Below, one piece after another: positions 27,707 to 36,435 of a DNA stretch of 64,000 bases (its first letter is position 1; each line of letters starts with the position of its first letter). A model generated the notes under the pieces. That model had not been told where the DNA came from. It worked only from the letters and a program-made list of their open reading frames with translations, and did no database searches. The DNA lies in NCBI GenBank assembly GCA_020633655.1, contig JACKDF010000008.1, forward strand, positions 186,001-250,000, given 5' to 3'. The position numbers and the translations under genes are program-made. Origin of the DNA: Deferribacteres bacterium (GTDB taxonomy: Bacteria > Zhuqueibacterota > Zhuqueibacteria > Zhuqueibacterales > Geothermadaptataceae).

Positions 27707-28411
27707 ATGCTATTAATAGCGGAAAATATCTTCGCAAGTTATAATAAAAAACCCATTTTGTATGGTGTAAATTTACAGGTAAAATGTGGTGAAATTGTTA
27801 CTATCATTGGCCCAAATGGTTCAGGAAAATCAACGTTATTAAAAGTGCTGGCTGGGCATTTAAAAACGGAACATGGTAAAATAACCTTTAATAATGAAAA
27901 TATTACACTGCTTGAACCACATCAACACATTAATAAAGGCATAGCATATTTGATTCAAGGGGGTAAGGTCTTTCCAAGCTTAGCAGTACAAGATAATCTT
28001 CGATTAGCTGGACTCAAAATTAGTAAAAAAGAATTCACATCAAATATTCAATGGATATATGAATTATTTCCTAAGTTGAGAGAATTAAAAACTCGTAGAG
28101 CAGGGCTCCTTAGCGGTGGTGAAAAGCAGATGCTTGCAATATCGATGATTTTGGTACATAAGCCGAAACTCCTATTACTTGATGAACCGTCTGCCGGTGG
28201 ATTAACACCGTTACTGTCCAAAGAAGTGTTTACTACAATTAAACGAATTAACGATGAAGAACAAATAAGTATAATACTTGTCGAACAAAATATACGAGAA
28301 GCTATCTCAATTGCTCACAGCACTTATTTCATGAAAAATGGGAAAGCAATGTATTGTGAAAATCCATTAAAGAATTTAACTAATGTGATGTTCGAAGAAC
28401 TAATCGTTTGA
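27707..28411 (+). CDS. livF: ABC transporter ATP-binding protein LivF
   Basis: 234 residues. Walker A is GPNGSGKST, the signature is LLSGGEKQMLAISMIL, Walker B is LLLLDEPSAGGLTP, and the switch histidine position is replaced within IILVEQNIREA, as normal for LivF. The frame is open from a TTG at 27692, but the ATG at 27707 has an AGGAG ribosome site at close spacing, so I use it. The gene follows livG by 19 bases. The binding-protein gene follows after 84 bases. Confidence 0.92.
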   Translation: MLLIAENIFASYNKKPILYGVNLQVKCGEIVTIIGPNGSGKSTLLKVLAGHLKTEHGKITFNNENITLLEPHQHINKGIAYLIQGGKVFPSLAVQDNLRLAGLKISKKEFTSNIQWIYELFPKLRELKTRRAGLLSGGEKQMLAISMILVHKPKLLLLDEPSAGGLTPLLSKEVFTTIKRINDEEQISIILVEQNIREAISIAHSTYFMKNGKAMYCENPLKNLTNVMFEELIV

Positions 28412-28495
28412 GAATTTGGTACAAACATGTTAAATGATATATAAAATCGGAAGATTTATTTATAATTTTTATTTCAAAATAAAGGAGAAAATGTT

Positions 28496-29617
28496 ATGTC
28501 TCAGCCAAAAAAGATCACTACTGCTATATTAGTTATTGTTATTGTTGGTCTTGGTGTATCTCATTTTTTTAATGAAAGCAAAAAAAGCATAGAACCAGTT
28601 ACAGTTGGAGCAATTTTACCATTATCAGGCGAATTATCATTATTTGGACAATGGCTTAAAGAAGGGATCGAACTCTCTGCACAAAATAATGACGTCGAAA
28701 TACTTTTTGAAGATAATCAGAATAAAACAAGTCAGGCGATATCTGCGTTTCAAAAACTAAATACGATTGATAATGTAAGTGGGATAATTACGGCAAGAAC
28801 TCCTGTAGCATACGCATTAACACCATTATCTCAACAGCATGATTTACCAATAGTCTTAACGTTCGCGGATCTTCCAGAACGTAGTGTTACAGGTCAAAAG
28901 GAAGAAGCAGCAAAATGTGTATTAAATTACCATTTTCCTGTAAAAGATGAAATTAAACTTATTGCTGAACAAATTTCACAATTGGGGAGCAATTCAATAG
29001 TTCTTACAGTTAATGATGAGTTTGGAAATTTGTCGACAAAATTATTCAGAGATTATTATAATGGAGAGTTACTGTTTGAAGAAAGATTTGATCCAGGTGA
29101 AACTGATTTCCGTTCAATAATACATAAAATGCCTCCGGATGCAGATTTCATTTTCTTGCTTGCATACGAACAGAATTTTGTTAATCTCGTGAAACAACTG
29201 AATGAACAGAACATCAATATTCCAATAGTTGGACCAAATGTACTAACTGTCTATTTGCATTTAGTACAATCATATTTGAAGCAACCGATTTATGTAACGA
29301 TGAGTTTGTATGATGCAGGAGTTGTTAATGATGGTGATTTGTATATACAATTCAAAAAAGATTTTACAAATCAATTTGGAAGAGAACCAAACATGGTAAA
29401 TGCTGAATCATACGAAGCAGCAAATTTCCTAATCAATACACTTTTAAAAGAAAATGCAATGAATGAAAATATTTGCAGTTTCCTTACAGACGAAAAGACT
29501 ATTCATAGTATTTTTGGTAATTTGAAAATTGATTCAGATGGACAGGTGCATTTTCCACTTGCACTAGTAAAGATGCTGGATGGTCAGAAAGAAGTTATCT
29601 CTGTATGGAATCCGTAA
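28496..29617 (+). CDS. Liv-type periplasmic binding protein, N-terminally anchored
   Basis: 373 residues of the ligand-binding receptor family: VTVGAILPLSGELSLFGQWL, then a VEILFEDNQN segment and GETDFRSIIHKM. The N-terminus (ITTAILVIVIVGLGVSHFF) is a hydrophobic helix without a clear cleavage or lipobox cysteine, so the protein may stay membrane-anchored. A strong AAAGGAG ribosome site precedes the ATG. The ligand cannot be read from sequence. It may feed the permease and, given the signalling genes downstream, may also act as a receptor. A small hairpin lies just after the stop. Confidence 0.85.
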   Translation: MSQPKKITTAILVIVIVGLGVSHFFNESKKSIEPVTVGAILPLSGELSLFGQWLKEGIELSAQNNDVEILFEDNQNKTSQAISAFQKLNTIDNVSGIITARTPVAYALTPLSQQHDLPIVLTFADLPERSVTGQKEEAAKCVLNYHFPVKDEIKLIAEQISQLGSNSIVLTVNDEFGNLSTKLFRDYYNGELLFEERFDPGETDFRSIIHKMPPDADFIFLLAYEQNFVNLVKQLNEQNINIPIVGPNVLTVYLHLVQSYLKQPIYVTMSLYDAGVVNDGDLYIQFKKDFTNQFGREPNMVNAESYEAANFLINTLLKENAMNENICSFLTDEKTIHSIFGNLKIDSDGQVHFPLALVKMLDGQKEVISVWNP

Positions 29618-29620
29618 TTA

Positions 29621-29638
29621 TATATCCACCAGGATATA
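29621..29638 (+). terminator. Short hairpin after the binding-protein gene
   Basis: TATATCC and GGATATA form a 7-bp stem with a 4-base loop a few bases after the stop codon. There is no T-run, so it may be a processing or stability hairpin that lowers read-through into the downstream QueD-like and kinase genes rather than a true terminator. Confidence 0.3.
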
Positions 29639-29858
29639 ACATTTACGTATTTATCTAATATTTTAATGAATTAGTTTACCAGAAATAGCAAAGGATATGT
29701 AACAGTTTGACTCTTTTTCTTCATTAATGAAATAATCTAATTATTTCAATTTAAACAGTATTTTGCTAATTTACACTTTGCTGTGTTGAAATTGTACACA
29801 CATGATTTCCTCCAAAATTATTAAACATTTAATACTAAGAAAGAAAATATATCACAAT

Positions 29859-30347
29859 ATGCCAAAATTCGGATTACAAAAATCTTTTCATTTTGATGCT
29901 GGTCACAGGATTTGGAACCATGATATGAGAACAGGAAGCGCCGGAAGCTACTTGTCTCCTGACAACTCAAATGAAAATTGTTATAAATGTGCAAACCCTC
30001 ATGGACATACTTTTAATGTTGATGTTTTTTTTGAAAGTAATGAAATTGATGAACAAGGAATGATTATCGATACGGATGTAATTAAACTCATTATTGATGA
30101 GCTAGTCCGAAAAATTGATCATAAATTTATTTTACAAAAAGATGATCCAATTGTTGACGATTTTATTAATTTATTCAGTGTTGATAAATTATTAATTATT
30201 AACATGATGCCAACAGCTGAAGGGTTAGCGCAATATTTGTTTAACTTTTTCAAAGATAAGCTAGATGACATATTACCATCAAATGTTACTATAAAATTTG
30301 TTAAGGTTCGAATAAGTAAATCAATAGTTGGTTATTATAGTATGTAG
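29859..30347 (+). CDS. 6-pyruvoyl-tetrahydropterin synthase / QueD-like protein
   Basis: 162 residues. Zinc ligands and catalytic residues of the family are in place: H16 in SFHFDAGHR, then C44 with H48 and H50 in CANPHGHTF (the CxxxHGH motif of QueD). IDHKFIL matches the family DH pair and PTAEGLAQYLF the substrate-binding glutamate. The frame is open from an ATG at 29802, but the family N-terminus supports 29859. QueD makes carboxy-tetrahydropterin from dihydroneopterin triphosphate for 7-deazaguanine synthesis. No queC, queE, queF or DNA-deazaguanine genes are nearby, and it is placed 8 bases before a kinase gene, so its role here is unknown. A 24-residue insertion before the cysteine is unusual. 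Confidence 0.82.
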   Translation: MPKFGLQKSFHFDAGHRIWNHDMRTGSAGSYLSPDNSNENCYKCANPHGHTFNVDVFFESNEIDEQGMIIDTDVIKLIIDELVRKIDHKFILQKDDPIVDDFINLFSVDKLLIINMMPTAEGLAQYLFNFFKDKLDDILPSNVTIKFVKVRISKSIVGYYSM

Positions 30348-30355
30348 GATCTATC

Positions 30356-33025
30356 GTGATTATAAAGAAGGCAAGCCCACTCGAACGTCTTGAGTTACTA
30401 CATATTCTTGAAAAATCGATTTTAAGCACTTTTAAAACAAATCAAAATCCTAATCCCGTTGCGCTGGGGGATTTTTTAGATACACTGAATGCTTATGGAA
30501 TTCGCTGTGTATCATCATCCATATTTTGGAATGATCCAACTCTTGTTAATATTTTCAATGTTGAAAAAACGATAGTAGGGATTGAGACGCAGCAAATTAA
30601 TCAAGTTAGCTCGAAGTTGGAACATAAGTATGGAGAACCAATTTATTTATTAGATATTTTTGAACAAACTTCGTCTCTTCCAGTGTGGTTGAAGCCACCA
30701 AACGAAGTAATCGAGCAGGATAAATTCAAGTTTATTTGTAATGTATATAACAATGAAACCGGAAAAAATATTGATTCTGAGTATCTTTCCGATTTAATTT
30801 TTGAGTTTTATGGTATAGATAAAACAAAAGGGAATGTCTATTATTATCCTAGCTATTTCGGTGATAAAGTTTTTTTTGATGCCATTTTTGCTTTCGAAGA
30901 AGCTCCAGGCGGCTGGGAAATGCTATGGGCAGAAAGGATTTGTACATTATTTGTAAATGCTCTTCACTTATCCTGTAGGATATATATTAATTATCTTCTT
31001 GCACTTCGTTCAACGATTGCGAAGATAATGGGGCGAGTTAACGCTCATGATATGGGACACGTCTTGGAAAATGTTGAATTACCATTAACAGATGACGAGT
31101 ATGACCCACAGCTTGCAGTCGATTTTTTTAAGCATTTAAAATCTTATCTTCGCACTCGTATGGTTTTTGCCAATATTGTTGCGAGTTCCGATCCCAGTTG
31201 GGGAATGCATGTACCACTCATTTCTCAGATTATCCTTCCATTTGTCAAGTTCAAGAGTAGCAAGGTCATTTGCGATAGCCCTGTTATGACAAATATAGCC
31301 AAGTCTGAAGACGTTGAAAAAATTGAGCTTAAAGTCTACAAAGAAACCATTAAAAATCAGATAGATTTTTATCAAAAAAATTTTGAAGAATTCCTGGTTC
31401 AAGTTCCAGCTGGTATCGTTGGAGTACATGCTCTTTATTGTATACTTGAGAATATTATACGAAATAGTGCAAAATATGGTAAAAATAAATCAAATGAATT
31501 TGTAGTTCACTTACTTGTTGAAGAATACGATGACAGATTTCTCAGAATCAAAATATGGGATAATTATAGTACCTATACTAAAGCAGGATTTGAAAAAATC
31601 TGCAACTTTTTCCCACAAAATGATAATAACTCTGAATTGAATTCTGGAAAAAGTGCAACGTGGAATTTTATTGATCGATCAACTGGGGAAACGAATAGTG
31701 GGGGATGGGGAATGAAAGAAATGCGTATCTGTGCTGCATGGCTCCGATCAGAACCCATTATACAAACCTTGAATAACGAAAAAGACTTAAATCCGCGATT
31801 ATTATGTCCAATTATTCTTGATAACGAAGGAAATCACGTAGAAATATTGCCAACAAACCCAAATGGTAATGTTTTTTTTATGGGGTATGAGTTTTTTATT
31901 CGCAAAACAAAACAGGGCTTGCTATATGATTCTGATAAGAATTTAACAACAGATGTCGTGTGTAAACTTGCCCAGAATGGAATCGACGTTATATCTCAGC
32001 TAAAGGAAGTACAAGCTAATGCAAAATTTTATCCTTTAGTGGTAGACTATTCTATAAACGAAAAACAACATAATAATCTTGAAGAAGTAATAACCCCAGC
32101 CCTAATACCTGTTATCAAAATAGCATCAACAGAAGCTATGGCTGTTGCACATGATACAGATCCAATTCTAAGTGAGATTCTTATACAATTGCAACAATGG
32201 ATAAGTGATACCCTTGAATTAAAAGGTGATCTAACTCTCTTGTTCCACTTTAACAGTAATAAAGATAAATCAGCAAGCGATGAATTACGTTTACGCTGGG
32301 AAAATGCTTCAATTAGGTTTAATTCTATTTTTAAAGATATAGGGTGGCAATTCTTAATACACACCAACAAAGGACGATATGCGTACGCAGATCATAATTA
32401 TTTAATATTTGATTATCATAATGTTTGGAGTGATTATAAAAATGAACGTAAAAGCATACCTAAATATTATGAAGGATTTCATGGATTAGATATGCTTCAC
32501 CAACAACTATTTCATCCACCTGAAGACATGTTTTCAATATTAAGAATGGTGTTGAATATCATATTTGCAGCTACTGCTCCAGTCGCTATTGCAGATGAGC
32601 GTATTTGGAAAAAAAGGAAAAATAAGCTTTCTGTCGATAAGGAGTTCATTCTACTCGATAAAGCACTCACAAAATGGAATATTCATTTACCAGAAATACT
32701 GCTAGATAAAAGAATTGATTCATTATGCCCTTCTGACTATTCAGAGTTTGAGAATTGGATACTCACCAACAAAATCAAAATTTTGGTTATTCACCAAGGA
32801 TTACTAGAAAAAGGATTTCACAGAAATGATAGGATAAAAGAATGGATAATGAGAGTTAAAAATATCGTACCATTTGTGATTGTAACTTCTGACCGAGGTA
32901 AAGAGTATTTGCCGGAACTTCCAAAAGATGATGTTCATTTCGTCGAATATTCTGCTATCTCCCCTTGGCTAACTTCTGACCATGTAAGTAAATATCATCT
33001 CGTTCAAACGCTATTAGGAATTTAA
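30356..33025 (+). CDS. Large soluble histidine-kinase-like protein
   Basis: 889 residues with no membrane helix. About 1-220 may be a GAF-like sensory region. A phospho-acceptor-like box, RVNAHDMGHVLE with H231, is followed by an HATPase fold: N-box ENIIRNSAKYG at about 365-375, G1-like IWDNYS at 400-405 and G2-like SGGWGMKEMRICAAWL at about 448-463. The remaining 400 residues are unrecognised alpha/beta sequence with conserved-looking patches (ATAPVAIADERIW; ILVIHQGLLEKG; FVIVTSDRGKEY). Start is GTG at 30356. Four receiver-type genes follow, so I infer a phosphorelay hub. ATP binding is likely; kinase activity is less sure because the H-box is divergent. Confidence 0.7.
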   Translation: MIIKKASPLERLELLHILEKSILSTFKTNQNPNPVALGDFLDTLNAYGIRCVSSSIFWNDPTLVNIFNVEKTIVGIETQQINQVSSKLEHKYGEPIYLLDIFEQTSSLPVWLKPPNEVIEQDKFKFICNVYNNETGKNIDSEYLSDLIFEFYGIDKTKGNVYYYPSYFGDKVFFDAIFAFEEAPGGWEMLWAERICTLFVNALHLSCRIYINYLLALRSTIAKIMGRVNAHDMGHVLENVELPLTDDEYDPQLAVDFFKHLKSYLRTRMVFANIVASSDPSWGMHVPLISQIILPFVKFKSSKVICDSPVMTNIAKSEDVEKIELKVYKETIKNQIDFYQKNFEEFLVQVPAGIVGVHALYCILENIIRNSAKYGKNKSNEFVVHLLVEEYDDRFLRIKIWDNYSTYTKAGFEKICNFFPQNDNNSELNSGKSATWNFIDRSTGETNSGGWGMKEMRICAAWLRSEPIIQTLNNEKDLNPRLLCPIILDNEGNHVEILPTNPNGNVFFMGYEFFIRKTKQGLLYDSDKNLTTDVVCKLAQNGIDVISQLKEVQANAKFYPLVVDYSINEKQHNNLEEVITPALIPVIKIASTEAMAVAHDTDPILSEILIQLQQWISDTLELKGDLTLLFHFNSNKDKSASDELRLRWENASIRFNSIFKDIGWQFLIHTNKGRYAYADHNYLIFDYHNVWSDYKNERKSIPKYYEGFHGLDMLHQQLFHPPEDMFSILRMVLNIIFAATAPVAIADERIWKKRKNKLSVDKEFILLDKALTKWNIHLPEILLDKRIDSLCPSDYSEFENWILTNKIKILVIHQGLLEKGFHRNDRIKEWIMRVKNIVPFVIVTSDRGKEYLPELPKDDVHFVEYSAISPWLTSDHVSKYHLVQTLLGI

Positions 33026-33050
33026 TCTATTTTTGGGAAACCGTATAACT

Positions 33051-33767
33051 ATGGATTTACAGAAAAAACTGATAATGCTATTAACTAACAGTCAGCATGA
33101 TAGAGCAATCCTGAAAGGCGCTGAGAAATTTGATGAACGTAAAACCAACTTCTTTGACTGCGACCGGGCCATTATATTGGATGAAAAAGAATGTAAGGGC
33201 GTCTCACGTTTATTGATTGTCTGTAAACTGACCACATTTGCAAAGACGAATGAAAATATTATTTCAAATGTATTCTTAAATTTTAGTCATTCTCATAGCC
33301 TGAGAATTGGTGGCCACCCTACGGATGCGTGGGAGAAAACAGCAATTGAAAAAAGTAACAAATTTAATATTGTTGAGTACTCCACGCGTGATTTAACGTT
33401 TCTTCCTGGGTTGTGTGATGAAATTGTAAAAGAGGATTCAAACTTGAGTATCATTCATGATGGTTTTGATAAGCTCTGGAATGCACTTTTCATTCCCCAT
33501 AAACTTGAAGCATATTTTGATATTATGCAAAGGATAGCATTCGGCCAAATATCACATGCAATAGATTTGGTTCAAAAATATGAACCTAATTTTATCGATG
33601 AATTAAATGAGCAAGATTTAAAAAATTGGGAAAAAATAAAAAAAAATATTTCTCATAGTGCGTTACAGCAAGATGCATGCGCTTTGACCGATCTGAATAA
33701 AATGTATTTTCAATTTATTTTGGATGATCTAAAGAAACAGTATCCACTCATTGCCCATATTGAATAA
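33051..33767 (+). CDS. Hypothetical protein in the signalling cluster
   Basis: 238 residues from the ATG at 33051 (the frame is open from a TTG at 33033). Not recognised. The first half contains FFDCDRAIILDEKECKG and NVFLNFSHSHSLRIGGHPTD, which may form a compact alpha/beta domain. The second half is helical with many charged residues. No membrane segment or catalytic motif is evident. It lies 25 bases after the kinase gene and 2 bases before a receiver-like gene, so it is almost certainly co-expressed and may be an adaptor or effector. Confidence 0.6.
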   Translation: MDLQKKLIMLLTNSQHDRAILKGAEKFDERKTNFFDCDRAIILDEKECKGVSRLLIVCKLTTFAKTNENIISNVFLNFSHSHSLRIGGHPTDAWEKTAIEKSNKFNIVEYSTRDLTFLPGLCDEIVKEDSNLSIIHDGFDKLWNALFIPHKLEAYFDIMQRIAFGQISHAIDLVQKYEPNFIDELNEQDLKNWEKIKKNISHSALQQDACALTDLNKMYFQFILDDLKKQYPLIAHIE

Positions 33768-33769
33768 CA

Positions 33770-34549
33770 ATGTCACTTAAAAGAATTCTGTTAGTTGACG
33801 ATCTTGCACCAAATCCACTCATTGAACTTATCACCAAGAACTACCCCGGACTTGAAATACACTGTCTTTTTGATCAAGACAATATCTATAGCTACATCAA
33901 GGGTGGATTTTTCGATGAAACAGCAATTATAATTAATGCGCATATTCGTTTCAAAGAATCTGATTTACATTCAAATTTTTTAGGGATGCGGTTTTTGCGA
34001 AAAGACTTACGGACGGAGTGGCGACGCAAAGAAGCTGTTATAGTGTATTCTCCACTTCCTGAACATTTCTTTAGCAACATCCCTTTAAATTGTATCCTAA
34101 AATCTAGACCCGGCCATTATTATTTAAATCTTTTAACACCTGATCGAATTGTGTATATGATTTCGAAAATTAAACCAATCAAATCTGATGGTGAGTTGCA
34201 TGAAATTATTAAACAATATGGCGACCTAAAAGGAATAATACATATTTTGAAGCATAATATTGGAAGTAGATTGCCTACAAATCAGGGTGCTAAAATACAG
34301 CATGCAAATATTCCTTTTCTTCAATCAGAAGTAAAAAAATTATCGGAATTATTGGACAATAAATTGCATAATATTTTTCAAATTGAAAAATTAGTGCTTG
34401 AGACTGAGAAAATGCTCGAAGCAGCACAACAGCAAAATTATTTGGATTATCATTGCCATGCAAATAATGTCAGAAGTATTTTATCTACATACAATGAGCT
34501 GTGTAGTCAACATCTTTCTCATCTTAATAATCGTGTTGTCTCAAAGTAA
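33770..34549 (+). CDS. Degenerate receiver-like protein with helical C-terminus
   Basis: 259 residues. The start KRILLVDDLAPNPLIELI resembles a receiver domain with the acidic DD pair. The position of the phospho-accepting aspartate reads AIIINAHIRF, an asparagine-alanine-histidine instead of aspartate. The same NAH pattern occurs in the first domain of the 711-residue-type protein downstream, and both continue with NFLGMRFLRKDLR or NFFGIDLAWDIR, so the two are paralogous. The C-terminal half holds IIHILKHNIGSRLP, a histidine-containing helix that could be a phosphotransfer site, and long helices. Probably a signalling component that is not phosphorylated in the normal way. Confidence 0.6.
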   Translation: MSLKRILLVDDLAPNPLIELITKNYPGLEIHCLFDQDNIYSYIKGGFFDETAIIINAHIRFKESDLHSNFLGMRFLRKDLRTEWRRKEAVIVYSPLPEHFFSNIPLNCILKSRPGHYYLNLLTPDRIVYMISKIKPIKSDGELHEIIKQYGDLKGIIHILKHNIGSRLPTNQGAKIQHANIPFLQSEVKKLSELLDNKLHNIFQIEKLVLETEKMLEAAQQQNYLDYHCHANNVRSILSTYNELCSQHLSHLNNRVVSK

Positions 34550-34565
34550 CTGGGAGGAAAGAGTT

Positions 34566-35495
34566 ATGGCACATAACATTTTGGTGCTTGATGATACACA
34601 AGAACAACTTGAATGGTTGACTGCTGTATTTCAAAGACTAGGATTTTTAGTATCAGGATATTCGGATGGAGATAAATTGATTTCAGCAATTTCGGATGAT
34701 ATTGAAAATAAATATTCACTTGCCCTTTTAGATCTAATTCTTTTAAAGTCAAAAAGCACAGATAAGGAATCGTTGCAAGGTAGGGATTATTGTCTTAAAA
34801 TTAAAGAAATTAAGCCATATTTCCCTGTTTTTGCGATAACTGGTAATACAAATCCACAAAATATAGCTAATACGATGCTTCATTTTGGATTTGATGGCTT
34901 TGTTTCGAAAGCAGATTTAAGAAATAATCCATACCAATATATAGATCATATCCGTTCTGTTATCAATGGTGTCGAACGATATCCTAATATTCTTTCAAGT
35001 TGGAAAGATATTCAAAGGATAGCAAATTTTGCTGGTGTTGTGCGTTCATCACTTTTTCATGCAATACAAGAGCAACTAAAAACTGCCTATTTCTTTCTTG
35101 TCTTTGAAGATTCACATCCTTTGCTTTCTCTTCTAGTCCCATCTAACTCATATTCATACAATGAATCGATTCTCAAATGTGCTATCTCGCTCGAATTTGT
35201 TCTTGACTATGAGTTCGGCGATAAAAAAACTAAATTATCATTAAAACGTGTCCCCAAATCACAATCGCTTACTATAAGTCGGCAGATTGCGCAAATTTCG
35301 AAACAACAAATATTTAATCGCAAGGAGAAAGAAGAAATAGCTGCGATTTTCGAAAAGCGCAACCACTGTGCTCATGCAGGAACTAAACGATTTGATAAGG
35401 AAGCAGCTCTTGAAGTAATTGGTCAAACTGCACGATTATTAAACACCTACTTACGGTGGAAAAAAGAAAAAGTGTTTCCAAGTTCAATTCAATAG
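34566..35495 (+). CDS. Response regulator with HEPN-like C-terminal domain
   Basis: 309 residues. The ATG at 34566 has a GGAGG ribosome site; the longer open frame upstream overlaps the previous gene and is not used. Residues 1-125 form a receiver: ILVLDDTQEQLEWL, phospho-acceptor in LALLDLILL, a threonine in FAITGNT and lysine in GFVSKADLR. The C-terminal region (about 150-300) is helical and ends with FEKRNHCAHAGTKRFD, where R265 and H270 make an RX4H motif as in HEPN RNases and DUF4145-type domains. If so, phosphorylation would gate an RNase or nucleotide-binding effector. The HEPN reading rests on this motif and helical context. Confidence 0.65.
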   Translation: MAHNILVLDDTQEQLEWLTAVFQRLGFLVSGYSDGDKLISAISDDIENKYSLALLDLILLKSKSTDKESLQGRDYCLKIKEIKPYFPVFAITGNTNPQNIANTMLHFGFDGFVSKADLRNNPYQYIDHIRSVINGVERYPNILSSWKDIQRIANFAGVVRSSLFHAIQEQLKTAYFFLVFEDSHPLLSLLVPSNSYSYNESILKCAISLEFVLDYEFGDKKTKLSLKRVPKSQSLTISRQIAQISKQQIFNRKEKEEIAAIFEKRNHCAHAGTKRFDKEAALEVIGQTARLLNTYLRWKKEKVFPSSIQ

Positions 35496-35507
35496 AAAGG
35501 CCAATCA

Positions 35508-36422
35508 ATGATTAATGTGTTGTACGTTGAAGACATTTTGCAATGGCAAGACGCACTCAAAGAACTTTTGTTACAATATGGAATAGCAGTTACCTGTTAC
35601 AGGACTGGTGATGCTCTTGTCAATGCAATTCTTGCTGACAACACGGATACATTTGAAGCTGTACTTGTTGATTGGTGGCTGTATGAAGATGATGGTGAAA
35701 CAAGGCAGCTAATGCAAGGAGATGACATTTATGAAGAAATTAAGAAGCTTAAACCATATTTACCCCAATATGTAGTAACGCAAGAAGATGATTTAGATAG
35801 AATTACGAATACAATTCTTGCCAGGTGTCACTTTCGTCGTTTTTTTTCAAAAAAATGGATATATGAAGAAAACAGGACTATGATAGAGGACTTTGTCAAT
35901 GACATTCGCTTGTCTGTGCAGAATATGAGAACTATGATGGCAAATCTTCCGCAGCATGCTTCTTGGGATCTATTTAAGCCTCTATATTTTGAATTTCGTT
36001 TTAATAATAAGGATGCATGGGAATATTTTGAGGCTGGAATCATGGATGAAGTTGAGCGCATCAGAAATGCTGATTTTGATAAAAAAAACACGATTGCACG
36101 CAAATTATCTGTAAAAATACGTGGAGCTATTCAAATTAAAAATATCTTGCTTGCACGCCGTGTTATCTTATCTGAGTTGTTATGGTTTGGTGGATGCTGG
36201 CATGATGTTGAAGTAAAACTTGGATATGAAGAAGAACCTAACACAGTGTATGAAAACCAATACAGGATTTATGATGGAGGCTTTCGGACACATTGCAATG
36301 CGCTTGGATTTCGTCCCGATGAATTGAGAACAAAAGGACAAGGCTTGTTATTAGAAGAAAAACAGTGGCTTCAGGTGTTTTGTAGTAAATACGATATCCC
36401 TTATGGTTTTCCAATAACATGA
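35508..36422 (+). CDS. Response regulator with unknown C-terminal domain
   Basis: 304 residues. The N-terminal receiver has INVLYVEDILQWQDALKELL, the acceptor aspartate in AVLVDWWLYEDD, and the lysine in RRFFSKKWIYE. It parallels the preceding regulator (shared KKLKPYLP-type stretch), so the two receivers are probably duplicates. The rest (about 140-304) has no recognised output domain: no helix-turn-helix, and a tryptophan-rich segment (ELLWFGGCWHDVEVKLGYEE). It lies 12 bases after its neighbour and 13 before the next gene. Confidence 0.65.
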   Translation: MINVLYVEDILQWQDALKELLLQYGIAVTCYRTGDALVNAILADNTDTFEAVLVDWWLYEDDGETRQLMQGDDIYEEIKKLKPYLPQYVVTQEDDLDRITNTILARCHFRRFFSKKWIYEENRTMIEDFVNDIRLSVQNMRTMMANLPQHASWDLFKPLYFEFRFNNKDAWEYFEAGIMDEVERIRNADFDKKNTIARKLSVKIRGAIQIKNILLARRVILSELLWFGGCWHDVEVKLGYEEEPNTVYENQYRIYDGGFRTHCNALGFRPDELRTKGQGLLLEEKQWLQVFCSKYDIPYGFPIT

Positions 36423-36435
36423 GAGAAGGTTGATT

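Noticed and set aside
28496..29617. Binding protein as a lipoprotein
   Set aside because: The N-terminal hydrophobic segment has no cysteine in a lipobox.
34398..34565. Longer N-terminus for the receiver-HEPN protein
   Set aside because: It overlaps the previous gene, lacks receiver features, and the ATG at 34566 has a strong ribosome site.
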